Assembly (NCBI GenBank): GCA_963678675.1
Contig: OY783197.1
Location: forward strand, 26,657,470-26,721,469
DNA length: 64,000 bases
Origin: Xiphydria camelus
Lineage: Eukaryota; Arthropoda; Insecta; Hymenoptera; Xiphydriidae
Direction: 5' to 3'
In this document: piece after piece, positions 22,469-33,699 of the stretch
How the letters are laid out: every line of letters begins with the position of its first letter
How positions within the stretch are numbered: position 1 is the stretch's first letter
Program-made: the position numbers and the translations under genes
The notes under the pieces: generated by a model
Databases searched by the model: none
Seen by the model: only the letters and a program-made list of their open reading frames with translations
Told to the model about the DNA's origin: nothing

Positions 22469-22470
22469 CA

Positions 22471-23722
22471 AAGCGCATTCGCATATCTCCCATTATCACC
22501 GTCCCCGAAATCACACTCTTCGTCACGCGAATGAGACACGGATGAAGGTAGCTGACGGTCAGACGGCAACACTCGCAGCCCGACGTAGTCGCGGACCAAA
22601 AACAAATCCCATTATTCTTCCCCTTTTATATAGAGGGATTTTTTTCGCCCGAGAAGGATCACTCGCCACCGGAGCGGAGCGCGGGGGAAAGAAATCGCAC
22701 GAGCGAGCCGCGGAGATCCCCGTGGGGCGACGACGCGGTGCGGCGTCATTAGGCCGCGCGCGGGTCGCTGTATGGAGCTCCTAATGCACCGCTCCCTCCG
22801 AATTTAGCCCGGAGGCTTCAGAAAAACCGCGCGAGCCCAGCGCGCGCGTGAATCGAAGAAGGTCCGCGCGATCGCGGAGACTGATGTCCGTGAGAGTGGC
22901 GCGGCGCGGGGCCGCCGCCATCTTCTCGCTTTTTCAAAAGAGAGGCGAATCGCGCCTTTTCCCTCCCTCGGGTTCGTCGCCGCGGGAGGAAACGCACGGC
23001 GATTCGTCGGGCCGCGAGACTCGCGGGGTGAGATGCGGGGGTGGGAGGAGAGGATTCGATTTTTTTCTTTTCCTGGAAATTGTACGTAGGTACGGTGAAT
23101 CGTGTGTGGAAAAAGGAATAGCATTTGTAACTTCGAATATTTGTATAAGTATCGGAGCAGATTCGTGATTGGGAATTCATTGCATGACGCAAATCGTTAT
23201 CTTTAAAAGTCGATAAATATTTAACCCTTCGTCGTCATCAAGCGTCCATTGAAGCTGGCTGTACTTCTTCTTTTTGCAATGATAATTAGATCCTCATCAG
23301 ATCTCGGAATAAAAAGCTTCTTCATGAAACTCGTAGGTATTGTGAACCTTCTTTAGACTTCGGAAAAAGTCGTTTTTGAAAAATGTGCGCTATAGGACTA
23401 TTTGTTACTGATGAGAATCATCCGTAGACTTCATTACGAGTACTCCAAAAGTAAAGAAATTTTGAATATGTCATCGTTTCAATTCTTCCGTAGACACTGT
23501 GATTAGGTATTAGATATTCTCCGATGTTCGAAGAATGTTCCATAATTTGTCGGACTAAATTAGACGGGTGTTTTTCGAGTGGCTATTATTTACAAAAATC
23601 GGTTTGATCCATTTCACCTATGTGTGATCATCGCAGAACTGTACGGATATGTGACTACACAATATGGTTAATGCAAATTTCATAAAGGAGTACCTACACT
23701 AGTTTTCATGATCACGTATTGT
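22471..23722. other. Unannotated stretch; CpG-rich to 23.1 kb, then AT-rich
   Basis: The sequence TTTAACCCTTCGTCGTCA at 23220 resembles one end of a piggyBac-type element (TTAA followed by CCCTT), but no matching inverted end was found nearby. Open frames at 22341-22784 and 22818-23192 have no recognisable domains. Confidence 0.4.
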
Positions 23723-23953
23723 CCAGGCGGAAAAATTCTGTATAATCTGTTTATAATCCATATGTGGTTTATTCACATGTGGATTAAGTAGGTATGTATG
23801 ATTTCTATATTAACCATATAGAGACTATGTGCAAATTTTGGAATGATCGTATCATCCATATATAGCCTGTGTATACGGTTAATATAGAAATCATACATAA
23901 TCCATATACTTATAACAAAAACCACATATGGATCACAGAATTTTTCCGCCTGG
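23723..23953. mobile_element. Family J MITE-like element, copy 2 (best preserved)
   Basis: The 231-bp element has perfect 19-bp inverted ends, CCAGGCGGAAAAATTCTGT at the left and its complement at the right. Internal inverted blocks ATAATCCATATGTGG and CCACATATGGAT, and the pair ATTTCTATATTAACC and GGTTAATATAGAAAT, let nearly all of it fold. No clear target duplication is visible in this copy. Confidence 0.8.
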
Positions 23954-25318
23954 TTTGGCTGAAAGTTTTATACGCATATGTACGATTAGCCCACATTTCC
24001 CATACATTTATCCCACATCAACTATCCATCCACTCGCACCTATACTCGCAGCGATAAGCGACACCGCCATCGACGACAAAATACTCGCAAAGGTGCCATC
24101 TGGGTCCCGCGCGTCTCGCTCCGGATAGCTTTCGTGGAATGATGACGTTCCATGCGTCACAATGCGAGCGCGCGGCGGCGGCGGTGAGAGCCCACGTCCC
24201 AAACTTCACGTGGGATTAATCTTACGCGTAACGGAGTGGCGGGCCACACGGGATGGCATCGATCCATCATCTTACACCAATGCTCCTCGCGCGGTGTCCC
24301 GCGATCCCGCGCGCGCGTCTCTCGTTTTTCGTGCGTGTACGCGCGTAGGTGGCGCCTCCACGTGGCGGTGAGCGGGATAGGAGGGATCGCGGAGAAAAGA
24401 ACGGGACCGGTGCGGGCGCGACGACGGAAGGGGGACAGCGCGCGCGCGAGAGAGCGGTGTGGCGCGCAGGGATAGGTACGGGAGGAAAACGTAATCCCAG
24501 GCGATCAGTGCGCGGCAGATTCGGCCTTAATGAGCTCCGCGATGATAAATGACTCCGCGCGGGCGCGCCTCTCCTGCCACGTTTATCCATAGTCGGAAGG
24601 GTGCGCACCTTCTTGTACGGGGCTCTCGGGTCCCGTAGGTACATATCTATATGTAGGTACGTACCACACGTCCGACTCTCCTCAACGCTCGCGCGGTGAC
24701 CGTGCCTCGCCTGGCGGACCCACGACGACTTCCATCTCTCGTCTCGCGCGCGCCCCGCGCGAAGCCTTCATCTCCGCCTACAATCCCTCAAACTCGACCC
24801 GCAGAGCTGACCGGCTATAGGAATTCAAAATGGCGACCTCCGGGCCCTCCATAAGTGACATCCATCTATCGCGCGCCTCCGGGACGTTTCAATTCGGACG
24901 CGCGCGCCCGTTTCCGTCGTCGGTCGGGGGGTGACGTCGATCGAGCGCCTGCCGATATGCGGGCGCGAGATCCGCTGCGATTAAGTAGGTGTTCCGCGAT
25001 GCGCGCCGCTGTCGCGGGTAAAATGCGTTTTTGGGGGCGAGAGTTGGGTAGTGGCGGAAGGATTAGGGATGATGCGGTAAAAAAGCAATTTGGACGTGGT
25101 AAAGAGCGGGGTTTTATGCATTTTAAGTAAAGCCGTGGTAATGATATTGATTGATAAGGTGTTGAGCGATATGAAGGTGTTAAGAATAATTGTTGGAATA
25201 TATGGTAGGTTTTAATCGTTTATAAAAAAAACTCGATAACTTCTAATGAATTTCTCACTTCTCAGTTGGTATTTTTTATGCAGCTCGTCAATGTTTACTT
25301 CACTCATCTCTATATTAA
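23954..25318. other. CpG-rich single-copy block
   Basis: Several overlapping open frames on both strands (24162-24644) are rich in Arg and Pro and look like chance. GC content drops sharply after 25.1 kb. Confidence 0.4.
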
Positions 25319-25320
25319 CA

Positions 25321-25558
25321 TACTGAGAAAATAATTTGTTTTCAATTGATAAATTTATGTTTGAACATGGCGAAATAAACATTTTGTTGGCTCAAGCAAA
25401 TATTTATTAATTATTCCTATATTTATTTGATGCAATTCAAACAAAATAAACGTTTTAATAATTCATATAGATGTATTTTCTTATCGTAACGAAATATTTA
25501 CATGTTTATTTCACTGCATTTGAAAATGTGTTTATTAATTATCAATAAATTAGACTAT
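25321..25558. mobile_element. Family C element, copy 3, right end altered
   Basis: It starts TACTGAGAAAATAATTTG and keeps the family C landmarks TTGATAAATTTATG, CAAATATTTATTAATTATT and TTATTAATTATCAATAAAT. The expected TTTTCTCAGTG end is replaced by the left end of the next element (CTGAGAAAAATAATATG at 25560). Confidence 0.6.
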
Positions 25559-25559
25559 G

Positions 25560-25960
25560 CTGAGAAAAATAATATGACGATCCAATAAAGTACCTAACCG
25601 TCGACATGAATAGTGTCAAGAATAGGTATATTTTTATTTAAATCGAACATATATTATTTGAATCAAGTGCGAATCAAGCGTAGATTCATTTAATTTAATA
25701 ACTATGTTCTTGGCACCCAGGCATAAATTCTATATATTTTCTATATGATCCATATGTAGTTTTGGTTATATATGGATTTTATATGATTTCTGTATTGACT
25801 GAATGATGAAATAATCCATATATAGTATGTACTTATATGGTTAATATAGAAATCATATGTAATCCATACACATAACAAGAACCACATATGGATCATATAG
25901 AACTTTTCAATCTGGGCACTACTCATGTGTCGACGATTACTCGGCAAATTTTTTTCTCAG
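25560..25960. mobile_element. TIR element interrupted by a family J copy
   Basis: The left end CTGAGAAAAATAATATGACG and right end TTACTCGGCAAATTTTTTTCTCAG are inverted, and further in CGTCGACATGA at the left faces CTCATGTGTCGACG at the right. A family J element occupies 25717-25915. The outer element belongs to the CTGAGAAA-ended group; no other copy was found in the window. Confidence 0.5.
25717..25915. mobile_element. Family J MITE-like element, copy 3 (nested)
   Basis: Ends are CCAGGCATAAATTC and ACTTTTCAATCTGG. The 4-bp GCAC at 25713-25716 is repeated directly after it at 25916-25919, a convincing target duplication. The internal inverted ATCCATATGTAG and CCACATATGGATCATAT blocks match the other copies. 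Confidence 0.7.
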
Positions 25961-27112
25961 TATAGGTATATATACAAACTTTACCATAAGATAGATCGAT
26001 AAACGCGCTGCTGCATACAGATACTAATAATTTCCGTTCTCAACATTACTTTTCGCTCTACTTCAGTCTACACACTTCATTACCAAGCAACTATTCTACA
26101 TCTCAGCCAAACATTTCTCTCGTTTCTCGTGCGTAACCAGTCCACACTCAGCGCACGAATACCTATCATCGGAACCGTTCCACCGCGGCGCCTCCTGCAC
26201 CGCGCGTACCTATACTACTCCCTTTATGACCGGCGAGGAATTTCTAATAGGAAGCCGTCTCCTTCGCTTGACAGCGACCCATTCGTCCTCCCGGACGTTT
26301 CAATCGCGGGGATTGTTCTCGACGGCACACGGTCACGGCTCGAAGATACGAATCGATTGTCCACTCCCGTGAGGATCGCGCGCCCCGCTCCAAGGACGAG
26401 AGAACCCCTTCGGAGCCGCGACAGTCACGCGACGCCCGCGTAGTTCGACGACGAGCGCGCTCGGGCTACCTGGCGCTCCGTCGTCTCGCCTCGCCGCGGC
26501 GCGTTACGTTATTAATGAGGGTTCGGAATTATTTGGGAAATGAAAGAACCTGGAGGTTGCCCCGACCGAAATGACAAATGCAAGGAAACAGGAGGGCAAT
26601 TTGTACGCGCCACCGCGCTCGAGGTGTAGTACCCCTCCCTCCTGCTCTTCGCCCTCCCCCACCCCCATCGCGCGCGGCCCGCGCACCTCTGTTCGCCGCG
26701 CGATCCTCCCCACCCCCGAAATTCGCGTTTAATCCGTGCACCGGCGGGAGGGCGCTCGCTCTCGTTGCGTCTGGTACTATTAATTAGCAATTATGAAATT
26801 ATTCCCCCGGCCGGACGTATCGACCTGACCGCATCGTTACGCGTCACTTTGCGTGGCGCGGCGGGGGTGGAGCGCTTCGCGCAGCGGTGCGGTCGGTTGT
26901 CGGTGCAGTGATCGTTCGGTGTATCGAGTTTTGTTTTTTTCATTCTTTGAAGGGTCTTTGTTTTTTCCAGGAAGGTGTTTACAGCTGACGTGATGACATT
27001 TTTGTCGAGTTATCAAGCGATGCTAAATTGATTCTTTTATTCTATACACTGTGTGTGAGGGCAATTTTATAGGCTGTACTGCAATGCTTACAGTTTATTA
27101 GTAGGTATAGGA
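25961..27112. other. Unannotated stretch, CpG-rich from 26.2 to 26.9 kb
   Basis: Short open frames at 26129-26443 and 26504-26790 have no recognisable products. A T-rich tract ending TTTTTTCCAG at 26961-26970 could serve as a splice acceptor, but nothing downstream supports an exon. Confidence 0.4.
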
Positions 27113-27367
27113 ATAAGTAGAAAAAGAAGTAGTTGGATCTACCGATAATTACTTGCGGGTTCGCCAGTAATTATTCACTTGTATCAATGAACTTTTAACA
27201 CATCAATTAGATACTTCTTCCTTATAATCATGTAAAATAGTATGTGATTGCAGGGAGGAAATATCTCATTAATATGAAAAAATATCTAATTGATTTAAAT
27301 ACCTAAATAATTACTTGCGATCCCGAGATTAATTTTTAGTAGATTCAACCAATTCTCTTTCTCTGTG
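27113..27367. mobile_element. Family E MITE-like element, copy 3
   Basis: The worn left end has AGAAAAAGAAGTAGTTGGATCT; the right end TTCTCTTTCTCTGTG is followed by TA. The arms carry ATTACTTGCGGGTTCGCCAG and AATTACTTGCGATCCCGAGA. The middle ATACTTCTTCCTTATAATCA is typical of the family. Confidence 0.7.
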
Positions 27368-27368
27368 T

Positions 27369-28100
27369 AGCTGTAGGTACTTATTGCTGTGCGACCTATA
27401 CATTTCTCTCTCTCAATTTAGAGTATGTGGAATATGATCGAGTTCATGAGAGATGTAATAATAAAAAAAATGGTTCAAACGTCACGGGAAGACGCCTCAA
27501 AAATAATTTTTTTAATTTATCGCGGAAAACGTCACGCGGCTAGCCCGGAATTGAGAAATAAATATGCGTTCGAAGGAAATGTAAAAATACCGCAAAGAGG
27601 CCTGGATAAAAATGTAAAGGGTCCAATGGACGCGATAAATCTAAACGTCATTGGAAGGAGCTACAGGCCGGAGACGTGAAATACTCAACATTAATAAGTT
27701 CCCACGTAAAGAAACCTTCCCATAAAAAAACTTCTCAGTCAATTACTACTACGCTATATCAATACAAGCCCGAGTCGGCTCGTTAGAAGTCACTTCCGTG
27801 TACTCGCTCTTCCCGAACCACGCATAACTTATTATATAAATATCCTGATACATCGGTCGAGCGTTCGAACCGGCACGTGTCCCATAAATTCAATCCCGAC
27901 ACACACGCATTTAGGTACACGCGTCCCCCTCGATTTTCTCAAAGCATCGCATAAGACGCCGCATCGATTTCTAATTGAAAAACCGCGTGCAGAGAAACAC
28001 GCTAATTCACACACAATCCCAACGAGCATCATGCGGCATACGATTTGAAGTAGCAGAAGATGGCGATTTTCAAAAAGTTATTTGATTATAGTACAAAAAT
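27369..28100. other. Unannotated stretch
   Basis: The composition is mixed. An 84-codon open frame at 27425-27679 shows no recognisable domain. Nothing else is supportable. Confidence 0.4.
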
Positions 28101-28179
28101 GTGTATCTAATGTCTGTCCAGAAGACAACTTATTTTTTGGATATCTTAAAAAGATCTTCCGGACAGACATTAGATACAC
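28101..28179. repeat. Hairpin with 25-bp stem
   Basis: GTGTATCTAATGTCTGTCC at 28101-28119 and the following GAAGA pair with 28155-28179, with one mismatch in 25 and a loop of 29 bases. The size is like that of a microRNA precursor or small foldback element. It abuts the left arm of another inverted repeat at 28180. Confidence 0.55.
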
Positions 28180-28742
28180 GTAGAAGAGTTTGTGATAACC
28201 ACTCTTACCGGGTATCCAGCGGTCCTTGAAATCCTTGAAGTACGTACTTTAAAGGTACTTGAATTTTGCTTGTCTTTAGAAACTCCTGGGAATGGACTTG
28301 AATTTTTTTTTTCGGATACTTGAAAATTTTATTTTTCGTTTATTCTAAAGAGAATCATTGAATTGTTTAAAGAGTTAAGTCTACACTGAAAGAAAAAAGG
28401 TACTTATAGTCATAATTTTATTTGTTCATCACGAATCTGTATATCTCTCGTATAATTTAATATCAATCATTTCACACTGTTAAAAATTCTGTAAAAATTC
28501 TTTAAAAGTCCTTGACAAGTACTAGAATTTTATTCTGAATTTTTATTTATACGAGTATTAGGCACTCTATCCCACAATCCATGTAGTAATATTGAATTAT
28601 TGCGGCATATGACGTTCAGTGCCTACCGTAAATATGTCGATATTTACCGTACATATTGTCATATTTACTATAAATAATGAATTTGCTAATAATTTAATCT
28701 TACCATATGGATTGTGGGAGTGGTTATCACAAACTTTTCTCC
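28180..28742. mobile_element. Possible TIR-bounded element
   Basis: GTTTGTGATAACCACTC within 28180-28204 is the exact inverse of GAGTGGTTATCACAAAC at 28718-28734, and weaker pairing extends to CGGAGAAAAG at the right edge. The interior has repeated CCTTGAA/ACTTGAA blocks and encloses the 28571-28718 element. A CGTGTA right edge fits the CAC-N-GAGAAA group. Confidence 0.5.
28571..28718. mobile_element. Small TIR element with CCCACAATCCAT ends
   Basis: CCCACAATCCAT at the left and ATGGATTGTGGG at the right are perfect inverted ends of a 148-bp sequence. The TTACCGTAAATATG and ATATTTACCGTACAT blocks inside are also inverted. A weaker relative lies at about 16866-16945. Confidence 0.5.
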
Positions 28743-29186
28743 GTGTAAGTATCTACACATTTCGTATTACATTCAGGTATTCTTGTACTACTTGAGACCG
28801 CGCGCAAACGGCAGTGGTACCACACCGCGGCCGTCCGGCGAGTTGCAACAGCTCCCCGAGCGAGAGGAGAGCCGCTCTTTGTCCGCCGGTGAATGCCGAG
28901 CATCCATCAAGCACCGCAGGCGCCTGACGTCTCAATCCCCGCAGTTGCCTACGCGCCTCGCCTTACGCCTACGCCTCCTGTATACGCGTATAGGTTACCT
29001 ACCTCCCCTAAACATTCCGAATGGCCACGTAATTTTATTACGGCCATCATGCGAATGATTCCGTGACGAACGACCGCGCGCGCGATGAGCGATGTCCTTC
29101 GACCGCGAGAGAGCGCCGCTCGACATCCCCGTACAATGTGTAAGGACGATTCGAATCTACATCTGCATGGCTACAGAGGCGCCGCT
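28743..29186. other. Unannotated GC-rich stretch
   Basis: The stretch is CpG-rich with an open frame at 28714-29058 that lacks a recognisable product. It ends at the TA flanking a family A element. Confidence 0.4.
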
Positions 29187-29188
29187 TA

Positions 29189-29292
29189 GGGTAAAACGGG
29201 GTGAATTAGTAGAGGAAGTTGGCCCCTCGTTTCCATTACTTACCGTATAAACGAGGGGCCAGTTATCCGCGCCAACTCACTTCGTTTTACCC
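29189..29292. mobile_element. Family A hairpin element, copy 1
   Basis: This 104-bp near-palindrome begins GGGTAAAACGGGGTGAATT and ends CACTTCGTTTTACCC. Its core AAGTTGGCCCCTCGTTTCC is mirrored by AAACGAGGGGCCAGTT. TA lies at 29187-29188 and 29293-29294. The right TA is also the left flank of a family B element, so the two elements are arranged back to back with one shared TA. Confidence 0.85.
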
Positions 29293-29294
29293 TA

Positions 29295-29466
29295 CACTGA
29301 AAAAAATATTTAGCTAATCCAGCTATATTTCTGGCTGCCTCAGACATTATTTGGTGACAACTAAAAAAATATTGCTAGCGTAGCAAGAATTCTTGCTATT
29401 GCGAAGAAAATTATCACTGCAATTACTATAATTTTTTTCTAGTTGTGGCCAACATTTTTTTGAGTG
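29295..29466 (+). mobile_element. Family B MITE-like element, copy 3
   Basis: The 172-bp element lies between TA at 29293-29294 and 29467-29468. The left end is CACTGAAAAAAATATTTAGC and the right end is AACATTTTTTTGAGTG. TAGCAAGAATTCTTGCTA is central. It abuts a family A element on its left. Confidence 0.85.
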
Positions 29467-29468
29467 TA

Positions 29469-30069
29469 TTATATCGCGCGCACGAAGCATTCGACTATTG
29501 ATGTTTCATTATAAGTACGTCTTAAAATTGATATTCTTTTAAACCACTGCAAATTTCTAACCCCTGGAAGATCTTTGTTTAATCAAAATTGCCCCCTTTT
29601 TTTTTTGTAAAAATTTCTCCTATTTCCCCTAAAGAGTTAAATAAATAGGGGCTGTGTGAAGCCTGGAGGATTTGTCGGCCTCCGCGCGTTAGAAATCATC
29701 TCGGACCCGAACTCGACCCGATTTCCGGCACGCGCGCGCGTAGGAATCGGGCGACGCGAGTTTCTCTTACTCGTTCCTATATCAACGGCGAATCCAACGC
29801 TACTCTCGACGGCGCTACTGCTCGTCTCGCGCGTCCAGATGAAGCGATAGAGCGTTCTATCCGGACGACGGATCTCGACAACGTGCTCGGCTGTATGTAT
29901 ATTCGTGGTACATCGTTCGCCGCGTGTAAACGTAATAGATATCCACGAAACTCTAGTAGAGTCGCCGGGTCGACGACCTTCGACCTTATTGTGGGACGCT
30001 CTCCGATGCTGTTGTTGCCGTCCCGCTTTCTTCGTTGTCGTTTCGCGCGCGATTTTCTCCCCGCTCGAA
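29469..30069. other. Unannotated stretch
   Basis: The sequence is AT-rich to 29.65 kb, then CpG-rich. Overlapping open frames on both strands at 29637-30164 (175 codons on the minus strand) have no recognisable domain, and the minus-strand frame runs into family D sequence. Confidence 0.4.
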
Positions 30070-30708
30070 CACTGAGAGAAATAATTGCCGGTGGCAAAAA
30101 AATGTTTTCCTGAATCAAAAACATGACGTAATTCCAGAACCAAGCAACGGTTTTCTTCGTGCAAGAAAATATTGATTAGGCTCGAGTACCTAATTGTTTC
30201 TTTCGCGTTTTCATGATAGTTTTTTGGAGATTATATTTTTATCTACATAAAAGTCTTGTTCGATGTAGGCCTAAAGTTCATATTAAATAATGAGATAATA
30301 GTGGTTGAAGTTTCTTTCCCGACAAGTAAGTTTAGCCTCATGTGGTAGATATATATACTTTTTGACCAAGAATCCGTAATCTTAAACATTTTTAACATCA
30401 TTAGCTATGTTCTTGAGCCGAGAAATATTTCTTTGACACTAGCAATTGAGCCGTTGAAAACCAGAATGGTGTAAGTCAAATTTCATGTAGGTAAGCTGAG
30501 ATTATTTGACTGTAAAGTTAAGTACAATTTGAAAAATCTGTCTAGATGATACATACAGATATTTAAAATCGTACACATATCTGCTTTGTATCATCTAGAC
30601 AGATTTTTCAAATTGTACTTAACTTTGCAGTCAAATAATCTCAGCTTAGCTACATGAAATGTGACTTACACCATTCTGATTTTCAACGGCTCAATCATTT
30701 CTCCGAGC
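30070..30708. mobile_element. Family D element, copy 3, carrying a long hairpin insertion
   Basis: It begins CACTGAGAGAAATAATTGCC and ends near ATTTCTCCGAG. GAATCAAAAACATGACGTAA and TTGATTAGGCTCGAGTA match the other family D copies in inverted orientation. The right end reads CTTTGACACTAGCAAT, then the 30446-30694 hairpin, then CATTTCTCCGAG, so the hairpin split the terminal repeat. Confidence 0.65.
30446..30694. mobile_element. Long hairpin (about 117-bp arms) inserted in family D
   Basis: Arms 30446-30562 and 30577-30694 are inverted copies with only a handful of mismatches, around a loop of about 14 bases. The outermost bases are TTGAGCCGTTGAAAA and its inverse TTTTCAACGGCTCAA. Such near-identity of long arms implies recent origin or strong arm-to-arm conversion. 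A transcript would form a long double-stranded RNA. Confidence 0.85.
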
Positions 30709-31518
30709 CGCGGAATGCCTATCAACAGGCGCGACGCGGCTGATCGTCCCAATTCGTCGCCAGCCGACGTATTTTTCTCGGGATCGATCTAGATGGCGTG
30801 ACGGGGGCACCTTCGACGGGCGCGTCCGCACGAACAGACCGAATTCGGGCGATGATAGCGCGCACAGAAGCTGCTAGCGGTCGATTAAACGGACGTCTAT
30901 ACGTAAAACGACTCGCCCTCTACCTGCGACAAATACGCATCGTCGCAACGCCGAACGAAACGCAGCGCGAGTACCGCGGCTGGTCCGACATGCCGACGTT
31001 AGGCTCGTGGGTGTCGAGAGAGAGCGCGGGGTTCCCCGCGCGCGCTGCGGACCGAGCGGGAACCGCGGAGGCGATTGGTTCCTCGCGGGGCCCCACCCAG
31101 AACCCATTAGGAGTCGAAACGGAGAAACAACATTAATTTTAAAACCAATCCGGGGGGAAACCGGGCGCCGCGCCGGCCGCCATTTGTATGTTCGGCTCAC
31201 GGGGCCCTCTCTCTTTCTCTCTCTCTTTCTCGGCCGCTAAAGAGCGAATCCCTCTTAAAAAGCGGCCTTAATTACCGAGCTGCTCTATCTTCCGCGGCGG
31301 CCCTCGAACACGCGACTCGTTCTGTCTTCGGAATTAGGGACGCGCGATCGCTGTACTGGACGTGCGGTGTTCTTCCAGGTAGACAAGCGCTTTTATACGG
31401 CATGGAGATCCGCGCGCGCGGCTACCGATGTCGTGGCGGTCGACGCGGAACTCCATTTTTGCAGCCCGGGGTTGGAGGTTTTATTCTTTGCGGGGGAACG
31501 GGGAGGGATGGTGATATG
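30709..31518. other. CpG-rich single-copy block
   Basis: Open frames on both strands (30798-31136 plus, 30874-31200 minus) overlap and lack recognisable domains. A CT-rich run lies at 31206-31232. Confidence 0.4.
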
Positions 31519-31675
31519 CACTGAAAAAAGTATTTAGCTAATCCAGCTATATTTCTGGCTGCCTCAGACACAACTAGAAAAATACTGCTAGCGTAGCAAG
31601 AATTCTTGCTATTGCGAAGAAAATTATCACTGCAATTACTATAATTTTCTAGTTGTGGCCAAATTTTTTTGAGTC
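31519..31675 (+). mobile_element. Family B MITE-like element, copy 4
   Basis: It starts CACTGAAAAAAGTATTTAGC and ends AATTTTTTTGAGTC. It lacks the ATTATTTGGTGA segment seen after CAGAC in other copies, so it is 157 bp. The flanking dinucleotide is TG on both sides (31517-31518 and 31676-31677). Confidence 0.75.
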
Positions 31676-31677
31676 TG

Positions 31678-33465
31678 TGTGATTCTGTCTCGAGAGATTT
31701 TTTTCGATGTTAATTACGATCTATTTATTTGCTCAAGTAGGTACTGGATTTATCTAATTGTTTGATCAAAGTAATGATTCCAATTAAACATTTTTTTCGT
31801 TATTTTCAGAAATGATGCATTTCACAAAATAAAGTAATTTAAATTTACCAAATTGTAATTTTAATTTTAAACGACGCGTAGGTACTTATCTTAATTCCAA
31901 GAAACGATATGAAAATATCTCGATTGTTCCTTCTTTTTAAAACGCAACCTTTTAAAGAAATTCGTGTAAATCGTAAGTACCTATATGCATTCAAAATACA
32001 TTTGAGTTTGATAAATTATTTTAAAAGGTTTAAAGTATTGTAATATCTACGAGATGAGCAGATCTATCTCTTAAAGTTATGTCAATGCAGTTTTATTGCA
32101 TTTTAATCACATTCCTCGTATGTAGCTACATATATTTCCAGAATAGTTAAATACAATTAAAGTCAGAGAGTAAAGCTATTAGATTACATAACACAAAGAA
32201 ATAAAAATTCCATACAAAATACATAATAAAATCCCAGTAAACGTCTTAAATTCACGCGATCTCCCTTAAAACTCACGATAAGTTCCCTAAATTCAATGAA
32301 CTCCCGCAAAAGAAACCCTATAAAATCGCAGAACCGACCAACGGCGCAGCTGAACCGTCGGGAATAAAACCAGCGCAAATACCTATACGCGCGATAGATC
32401 GTCCATAGCGCGCGGTACGCGAATCGAGATGCCGTTTGGCACGTAGCTAGAGCTACACGCAGGTCTCCCGCGCCTACAATCCTCGCGTACATATACGTAT
32501 ACGAGGCCATCGGCGGAGCGGTAGGTGCATGAGTTAGACAGCTGTCAAAGTCGGGAGTGCGAAGATGGAGTACCCATATGTGGCGGTGCGCGAGAGGGCA
32601 TCGGAGAGCTTAGAGGAGACGGGGGTTGGCAGGCGGGCGAATGGATTTGGATGCGGAATGAAAGAGGAAGGGGTGGGCAGAGAGCGAGAGAGAGAGAGAG
32701 AAAGCGCGCGCGAGCTCCCTGATAAATACCTCGCCATTTCTCTTTGTGCTCCCCGGCGAGAGGGCACAAACACGGGGCGTCTCCCCGCTTCAACCCTAGC
32801 GAGCGTAGCTACCCCAAACCTTACTCGGCCCTTCTTACTCTCTCCTCTATCGGCGCTCTCTCGCCTCGGCCTCGTCGTCCTCTTCTCACCCCCGCGCGCT
32901 GATCTCGCGCGCCACGCCTCTCGATCCGCGCGCGCTAGCTCTTATCGCGCTTACATACATATATCGGAAGCGACGAGTCGCGCCCAGATATCGCGGGTGC
33001 CCGCGGATCACGCGAGAATCGAAGTGCCTCTTTTTTTCGCGTTGCTGCGCGATCGGTTGCATCGAAGAACGACGAGGCGGGGGAGGCTTTCCCTCGGGAC
33101 GCGCGCCGGGGCTTCTGCTTTTTTTCCACGGGTTTTCCGGGAATATCAATTCGGGGAGGGGTTTGGAGGAGGGATGCCGTGTCACTCGATGCGCCGTCGT
33201 TCGATCGTGCGGCGATCGTCTCGTTAGGGTGTCTGGGGGAAGAGTCGAGGAGTTATTCGACGACGAATATATAGGAGAGGGGTGAGAATGGTGTGTGCGA
33301 TTTATTGTACGCAGATGACGTGTGATATATTTGACGACTTTATGTGATTCTTATGCCTGTGTCATTTTTTATTGCTGTCTCGTCAAATTGAAGGCACTTT
33401 GCAGTAAGCGATGGAAAATAGTTTACCATGGTTTTTTACTTCGTGGCGGTAATCGTACGATCCTA
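31678..33465. other. Unannotated stretch, AT-rich then CpG-rich
   Basis: Bases 31680-32200 are AT-rich without repeats. Bases 32520-33230 are CpG-rich and include a (GA)n run near 32687 and a 220-codon open frame (32565-33227). Its translation begins with an Arg-Glu repeat made by the microsatellite and is otherwise Arg/Ser/Leu-rich, so I do not call it a gene. Confidence 0.4.
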
Positions 33466-33688
33466 TGCGAAGAAAAAAAATTCGTTGGACCTATTTAAAA
33501 TTACTTACGGGGTCCGTAAGTAATTATTTATTTACATCAATCAAATCTTCCTTCGTATTCATTTGATATTTCTTCCTTGCAATCATAGACGTGAAAATGC
33601 ATTGAACAAATTCATCGATATAAATAATTAATTACTTGCGATTCCGCGAGTAATTTTCCGTAGATCCAACCAATTCTTTTTCTCCGTG
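33466..33688. mobile_element. Family E MITE-like element, copy 4
   Basis: It lies between TA at 33464-33465 and 33689-33690. The left end is TGCGAAGAAAAAAAATTCG and the right end TTCTTTTTCTCCGTG. The arms carry ACTTACGGGGTCCGTAAGTA and ATTACTTGCGATTCCGCGAG. The middle is TTGATATTTCTTCCTTGCAA. Confidence 0.75.
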
Positions 33689-33699
33689 TATTTTGTAAA

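Noticed and set aside
23220..23650. piggyBac-like element starting TTAACCCTTCGTCG
   Set aside because: Only one end is visible; no inverted partner with TTAA was found downstream within about 500 bp.
26820..26970. Core promoter near GGTGCAGTGATCG
   Set aside because: There is an initiator-like sequence after a CpG-rich stretch, but no TATA or DPE element at the right spacing and no following coding sequence.
32565..33227. Longest open frame (220 codons, plus strand)
   Set aside because: It opens in a (GA)n tract that yields Arg-Glu repeats, is otherwise Arg/Ser/Leu-rich, overlaps minus-strand frames, and shows no domain. High GC alone explains the lack of stops.
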